From the NCBI GenBank assembly GCA_905160935.1, contig CAJHZI010000231.1:347802-411801 (forward strand): a stretch of DNA of 64,000 nucleotides, in the 5' to 3' direction. The stretch is from Enchytraeus crypticus. Taxonomy: Eukaryota > Annelida > Clitellata > Enchytraeida > Enchytraeidae. Positions 46,601 through 55,169 of the stretch are shown here, in pieces. Position 1 is the stretch's first letter. Each line of letters starts with the position of its first letter. Made by a program: the position numbers and the translations under genes. The notes beneath the pieces were generated by a model. The model had not been told where the DNA came from. It saw only the letters and a list, made by a program, of their open reading frames with translations, and did no database searches.

Positions 46601-49600
46601 AAATAATCAAAGTGACCTATAGACATATGACACAAAATAATAAACATAATCATACTGACCGATAGACATACACACAGAAAATAATAAATATAACCAAAGT
46701 GACCTGACATACAGACACAAAATCTTAAATATACCTGTAGGCCAACAGAAAATCATATGCACAACCAATGGCACCTATAGACTCGAAAACAATCATACAG
46801 AGTGCACTTTAAATAGTCGGCAGAAAATCAACTATGCTGTACATGTACATCTACTGCAGAGACAATGAATACCAAGTGTTACTACTAAATCTATTCCAAA
46901 ACTTGGTTACAGTAACAATATACATCAATGCATCATGCAATACATCAATATTTTGCTTGCAATACATCATGTATTCCAACAAGAATACTCAGAAGAAGGT
47001 GAAATAGGACGTGGAGCAAGACAAGGTTGTAGCATTTCGCCGCTGCTGTTTAACATTTACGCTGAGGCAATGATGGAGGAAGCCATGGAAGACTTGGAAG
47101 AAGGAATAACAGTAGGAGGGAATTTGTTACAAGATGTACGATTTGCAGATGACCAAGGAATGGTAGCGGGAAGCGAGATTGGATTGCAGAAGATAATGGA
47201 TAGGCTGAATGATACGGCCCTAAGATATGGCATGAAGATTAATATAAAAAAGACCAAGGTTATGAGAGTATCCAATAATAAAGGTGAAGTTAATATTACA
47301 ATAAATGGTACAAAATTGGAACAGGTAAGGAGTTTCAAATATTTGGGTCATACTATAACCGATGATGGGAAATGTGAGACGGAAATATGCAGTAGGATTG
47401 CACCAGCAAAAGCGGCCTTTGGTAGTAGAAAAGAACTATTAACAAAAAGTCTAAAGAAAGACACAAAGATAAAGATAGTGAAAACGTTGGTTTGGACCAC
47501 GCTATTGTATGGATGTGAAACATGTACCTTCAGGAAGGAAGATATTAGGAAACTGGAGGCATTGGAAATGTGGATTTGGAGAAGAATGGAGAGGATTAGC
47601 TGGACTCGAAAGGTTACAAATGAGGAAGTCCTGGAGAGAGTTGGCACAGATAGACAGTTGATAAATGTATTAAGAAGTAGGAAGAAGAGATGGATAGGAC
47701 ACATTCTAAGGAGGGAAGGTCTATTAAAAGAGGTCATAGAAGGTAGAATGGAAGGAAAAAGAGGCAGGGGCAGGCCGAGATTAGGTATGTTAGATGATTT
47801 AAAGACCCACTCATATGTGGAAATGAAGAGGAAGGCGGAAGACAGAGAAGAGTGGAGGCGTTGTGTACCATGGACCTGCCAGTAGGCAGTGCACTAAGAG
47901 AGAGAGAGACATCATGTATTGCACAATTATGAGCTCGTACATTCATTAATCACTGCATTATAGACCAACGTCTACTACGATGAGAGATAGTATAGAATAC
48001 GACAATGGTTACACTAAAAAGTTTTGATAAAATAAAACGTTTTTGCATTTGTTTGCTGGCCGATGGAGTGATCTTTAGTGAGGGAGAATGTAGACTACGA
48101 ATATGTGTCCTGGACCTGGCGCTTGATAGAACATTTAATAGTAAATGAAGTATGAGTATGAGATTTAGGATACAAGCACATAGATTAATACAAAACAACG
48201 CTCTAACAGTTTTTTGAGAAAGTGTATGGTTTACAGAATCTTTGATTTGTACGGTTTTTGAACTTATTTTTCTTGTTCTTATCGGCTTCTCTTCTCTTTC
48301 AGAGTGACCGATGTTGTTACTAAGTACAGAATCATTCTAATGTTTGTTATTGACTGAGCATTAATATAAAAATTGAAGAATAATTTCAATTGAATACAAG
48401 TAGCATACCTTGACCAATCTTGTCCAGTAGTACGAGGTCCTCACGAGAAATGAAGATGTTGGAATCATAGACCTGTTGCCACGAGTCAGCGTTTACGATT
48501 GGTTCATGAGGCTGATTGGTTGACTGATCATTGTTTGATGGCTGCCAGTTTAACCAATAAGCTACAAGCAAAATAGCACTAAAATGATCTGATAAAACAC
48601 TGATTAATTACCATGTAACATCAATATTCAAAAGCTTTATAAATACACAAACTTTGATTTCTAAGAAAATTAAACAGATTAGCTTGCAAAATGAGGCTCA
48701 TTATTTATTAACAGTCAATTAATACTTCGTGACTCATCAAAAGAAATGGTAAAAGAATATAATATTATACCATACAAAATAATCAATAGCAAGAATAGAT
48801 ATATTTATTTACAATATACAATAAAATATACAACTATGCTGCGCCAGTAGCTTTTTCTGTAGTGTTTGACCTAGGTAATCTACAGAAAGTTCAACTGAGG
48901 AAACCCAGCAATTAAGAATAATTATTTTATAATTTTTCCAAGACATATAATAAGCATCACAATGATCTTATAAAGCACTGACTACTTACCACGTTTCAGC
49001 AATATTCAAAAGCTTCTTAAATACAAAATCTTTGATCATTACTGACGGAAAAGTGGAACTACCAGATCCTTGATGATTAACGAGGGGCTCAAAAATAATA
49101 ATAATAAAAACACACATTATAGTGAAATGATCAACTATGTTGATCTATCACTTTTAATACCACATGTTAAATCCGTTAGGCAATTTAAACCAATTTCCGT
49201 GTAACAAGTCCAGTGAATGTTCGAGATTTTACTCTCAGATTAGCGCGGCTGGGATTCGAACCCAAGGGGGTTCAATTCACCTTAGGGTCTGAAATTTAAA
49301 ACTTCATGACGAAAAATATAGAAAGAACTACAAACCGTTATTGATGATGTTTGCAGAAGGAAGGAGTCCATTAGAGAAGTATCCGCGCAGGGCTCTAGTG
49401 TGATCCGTTACGTGGACGTAGCTCACCGCTAATCCATCTTTACCTCCGGACTTCCATCTCTTCATGCAGCGGCAGGACTTGCGAATCCAGAACAAGAACA
49501 AGAGCGTGACGATGCACAGCAGACAGAGGATTGGCACTGTCATCCACGTGATGAGCGAGTTGGACTGCCGTTCCGCGTAGATCAGCCGACCAGCAAAGAG

Positions 49601-52600
49601 ATTCAGGTTTCCTATCTTAACCTGGAGTATTTAACAAGAGCTTAGTTACTGAATCAATCAGTAAAGAAGAGTTAAATGTTAGTTTCTAGTCTAGGACGCA
49701 TATCATTGACGTAGTGAGGACTGGTTCGAGTCCTGCATCTACTGATCTGCAGTCAGGCATCTAATCAATCGTGAAATTAGCTCAGACATTAAAACATTAA
49801 ATAAAATGTAAAAGAACTTACATGAAATATCCGCTTCTAGAGAAGTCATCGCCGCATCGTTTAAGCGCCGACTGCAAATTAATGCGTGCTCCATTCAACA
49901 CCATATCACCATGAATTATTGGGATGTAACTTAGTTATATTTATCATTGCAATGAATGAATAATATATTTTTCTTTATTAAATTAACTATTTTATATTGA
50001 TATTGTTATCTTATGCCGTTATACCAATAATATAATTACATGGTAGCTTGTAAAGATTGCATGAATTACACGTGCGGCATCTAATGGTCAATGCCTAGGC
50101 TATTTCAGTTCATATCCAGAGATGGAGAGAAAGAGAAAGAGGGCGTGCGCGTAAGCACTTTTAAATTGTATCATTTTTATTCGTATTTTACTACTACTCT
50201 TATAAATGTTTTATATGCAAGTGTATAGGCAAACATTTTTACTTCCGGTAACTGCACTAACAACATTCGCCCTTTATATGCTTGCCGCTACTGGTTTCTG
50301 TATATTTCTGCCACTGTAACTCAACTATTGGAAACATGTAATTAAAAGCAGCTCATCATTCTTATGCTCTCTGGTTTCTATATACTAAAATAGACTAGCT
50401 TCCATGGACCTGTCAGTAGGGAGTGCACTAAGAGAGAGAGAGAGAGACTAGCTTCAAACAATCGACCTACCAGAACATCATGCTCTGTTCCTATCTGGGA
50501 TACACCGGTGGATTTACTGGGCTGACAAAGCAGAGAGTAGCTCATCAGTTGAGTTACTCTGCACTCAGAGCCTCCTATAGTCACGTGATAGTCAGATAAC
50601 GTGGCGACTACATCCAGGTTCTGACCCTGCGTGTTTAGAAATTATGAAAAACCAATAAATACATTTGATGGCTCAAAATTTGGCGGAAATAATGCAGAGA
50701 TACTAAACTTTCTTTTGTTAATAAATAAAGAAGACCATATAAGCATCAAACACATATAAAATAAAACATTGTCAAAAGCTGCATCAGATGCAACAGTGCC
50801 CTAGCTTAGATGGCACTGGTGCAGCCTACCTAACAAAATATACCTTAGAATTCAACTGAACGTGGTAATATTACTTATGTTAAACAATATTATTTATTAG
50901 ATTATGCTATATAAATAGCATAATAAAAATTTAAATATCTTAATGTATTTGATTTAGCAAACATTTCATACTTTAATGTCGAGATAATTTTCATTTGAGT
51001 AGAATCGTCGGACAGCCCTCAGGTCCCTATTCAGCCCTTCTGCAATGAAGGGTTCAATAACTGGGTCAACATAGTACTTCAGGTCAAAGGTCACGAGGTC
51101 AGGAGTGGACGAGCCACTGAGCGATGAGTCGCCCCCACTGAGATAACTGCGTGTGGTTGGTCCACCGTCAACGTGGCTGATCACAAGAGCAGCACGAGTG
51201 ACTAGAGGTCGCGTAGAGGTTATATTGGCCAAGGTGAAGGATAAATTAGGGGTTATACATGTCATCACGCTGCCGGTAGGATTTGATTGACAAATCTGAA
51301 AATAATTATGGATGAAATTTAGTGTATTATCATTTAGCATAATAAGTTTCATGAGCAACAAGACTATTATTAAATTGCTTTATGTCGGTATTCAAAAAGA
51401 AATAAAATGAAGAGATGAAAAATACTCTTGATATTTTGCTTTTTCAAGAATGTCATGCTTCCAGTTTCAGATTTGCTATAATATACCATTATCCTAAGCC
51501 TTAATATGCTATGCTACTGTGTGCTACGTTATGTTAAACTACGCCATAAAATAATTTTCTGCGTTAAGCTATACAACGTTATGACATAGTGTGCTGCGTA
51601 ACGCTATACAATGCTATGATATATTATGCCACATTAATATGCTAAAGTATGCTATGACATACTACGTTACTTTAATATGTTTCATTTTGTAATGGAATCT
51701 TAACTTATGTTGAGCAATGCTATTACACGCATTAAGTTCAAAAGCTAATTTTATGAATGTATTTTGTGTAAATTGTAAGGTGTAGATGTTCATTAATGTG
51801 CATTATTAATAATAGTACATAAAGTATGTCTAAACAAATGATAGCTTAATTTAAAGTATCAAACTTAACAATTCAACACAATTTATTGCTGAAATAATAA
51901 CCCTAGATAATAATCGCTACGTGTGAAAGCAACGCTTTGAAATACACAAGCAGTTAAATTAGTTATCCGTTACAGTTTGTAAATTATCAGAGATTTTAAT
52001 TTCAGTTTCTCTGATGGCAAAATTGACATTCGAAACAATACATACGTGTCGTCAATACATGCCAAGACTTACATTTTAAATTGTAACTTCATTATGTAAA
52101 GCGCACTGTAATCATGTAAAGCCACAGGGCACTGTAAATGTATCATTCTTAACTAAATTATATCTGGCAGTACAGATTTGGAACATTCATAAAATCTAAA
52201 ACTTGTTACCGTTGTGAATGGCAGATGGTCATACTTGGTCCAGACCTGCAGTTGAGGCATCTGTATCGTATGAAGGTTACTACCTTTCATTGTTGCTTTC
52301 ATACCTCCGCTATAAAAGATTGCAAAACATATTACCACGTAACTTCGGGCTAAAAACATAATAATATAATATTATCCAAAAATAAATATTTGAAAATAAT
52401 CGATTCAAGTTATAATAGTATATTTTACTTACATTTCCTCACCTGGCAGCCAAAAAGACTTGCGAGAAAGATACTGACTGGAGATTATAGGAAGATTATC
52501 AGATGTCGAGAGGACAGGTCAAAATAAAACAACTGACGACTTTCAGGTTAATATAAAAGAAATTCTAACTGCGTCCTATGGTTCTAAGGTACAAGTAAAT

Positions 52601-55101
52601 TTTAATAGAAGAGGATAATATTTGAGTCACTGACTATGTATGGATAACATTGACATGTGGTTGACTTTTATAAACACAAAAATGAAATTTAGTGCGTAAC
52701 TGAAAGTAGTCAATATTTTACGTTATATCTTTTTAATTAAGAAGCTACATGAAATAGAAGCTTTTAAGTTTATAATCTAAACGGATTGCGTATTTACCTT
52801 GATTGGCCCTATATTGAAAAGTGAATACATTAAATATTTAAGCAAATTAATTAAAACAATGTATTTTAACACAATCATTTAAACAACTTCAGAAATTTCT
52901 TAAACATTTTAACGCATATTTCTTAATTTTTTCTGATTACCTCAGAATGCTACCACTTGAAAATATTTGCGCAACAGTGGGATCAGCACGGTAATGAAAA
53001 TGTAAATGAGGAATCGAGAGAACGGCATCGTCGATTCTCACCACTACCGGTCCAAACACCAGACTATCCGAATGTTGTCCAGCACTCCCAATTTCCCTTT
53101 TCTCTTCTTGTTCATTTTTAGAGACAGTTGTTTCTCTAAGATTACTTTGGGTAGGTAGATCTGACTTGGCAAGAACTTGGTCATTGTTGGAGATATACTG
53201 TCTCAGATGCTCATATCTGGGAGATGGAACATTGAGTGGTGAAGCTGAGATGTCAGGCAATGATGCAGTTCTGCATATTATAGTCTCTTCCGTTGTACTG
53301 AAATATTACGAACAGTTGAACGTAATATATTGAATGACAATAAATATATGCATGTCACATTGGCTGGAGCCAATAGCGATGTCGGTAAGATATTCGACAG
53401 CGGATCAGTATGTATGGGTTCAAATCCTGGCTCGCCCGTCACTGACATCGCTTTCGAGTGACGAAACTGACGATAACATTAGCCTTACATTAGCTTTAGC
53501 TTTCACATGATGTAATCAGAAGCTAAAATACATTGTATTCAATATTTCCTCATCAAACAGAAAGTATACTCAAACATTGGCGGTTATATAAAAGAGTGAA
53601 GTCTTTAGGTGTGAAAGTTTGCAGCACAGTTTACGGAAAGAGTTATGAATCAACTATACATGTATGTATGTATCAAACATAAAATCACAAAAATGTATTA
53701 ACTCACAAAAATAGTGTTAAGAAAAACAAAATTAAAGAGCGAGAAGGCAATCTAGAAAAATCATATTTAAATAGGAATAAACCAGCAGAAAATTTTACCT
53801 CAAGACTTGACAAGGTTGAGCTGCTGCTGTAACGTTAATTCTAGATCCAATTTTAAGGTTACTTCCATATATGGTCAAAATTGTGCCACCAGATTTCGAT
53901 CCAATCAGTGGAGTAAATGATGATACTGATGCCACCTAAAGCAATAAATAATAAAGTTTTCTCTCCTTCTGCAAAATGAATGAGCATAATGTATTGGTTT
54001 ATTTCTACGATATCTGTCACAATCCCGAAATCTTACACAAAATGAAGAGCAAATAAAGTAACCGTTCAACACAAACAATACAATTCATTTCAATGAATTA
54101 ATGAAGTAAAGTTAATTAACTAAGGAGAATATTATCCATTTCTATCATACGTTTGCTCTAGTTTTTATTAGCAACTAAATAAAAAGTCTGAGCTTATTGC
54201 ACAGAATGCATAAAAACTTAAGGTTACAAATTATTAATGAAATCACTATTAGTTATCAGAAATATAACGTATTCAATTAAAATTATGTCATTTTAAACCT
54301 TATACATATAGCCAATTGATCCCGTTGTAGCGGTCCCATGAATCCTGTATCCTCTAATCTTCCCGTCAGGTGCAGGATCTGATGACTTGGTAGACTTGGA
54401 CTCGGACAGGATGATGGTGATTTCTCTTGTTAGGGCTCTTCCGGCCGACTCTCCAGTAACACAGGTCAAACTGAAACAAATAATGAACAGTTCCAATTTA
54501 AGACAATTAATAGATGAGATATGTGACAGAAACAAGAACTGGACAGGACACAAAATACTGGCAGCTGGATTGTAGAAACTTTTAAAATAGGAATAACGCA
54601 TTGGAATGATTAGAGGTAGTAGAGCCTATATAGAGATGAAAATGCAAGTCGAGGATATAACTGGCTGGAAGAGTTATATGCCATGGCCCTGCCATTAGGC
54701 AGTACAGTGATAGAGTTCACAAATGGCGGAATTTATTGGCGCGTATACATACCCCAGCTTTCTCTGATTTAATCCTAGCGTTATTTATTTATTTATTTCA
54801 AAATACTACACTTTACAAAACAACATAACAATGGACAATAAAAGGATAAAGATAGCCCGCTCTGCTAAAAACTGGTGATCAGAAATCGATATTTGGGTCC
54901 AAATTTTATAGCTTTTGCTGTACAATCCTGTTTTTTTAAAATATCATATATTGAATGGCTTGCAAGGCCAGCTTGTCATTTAGAAATTTCATTCATTCCG
55001 TCCCTAAAATTTTCTGAATCATGCCGACAAAAGAAGACCAAGTAGCCTCGCTCAACTTTGTTAAATAATGTTGCTATAGAGCAAACGTTTTCATGAAAAG
55101 G

Positions 55102-55169
<68 letters not shown>

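Noticed and set aside
47348-47946. Minus-strand open frames of 70-129 codons
   Set aside because: They are the reverse strand of the LINE-A coding region. The same explains 18610-18825 and 23174-23443.
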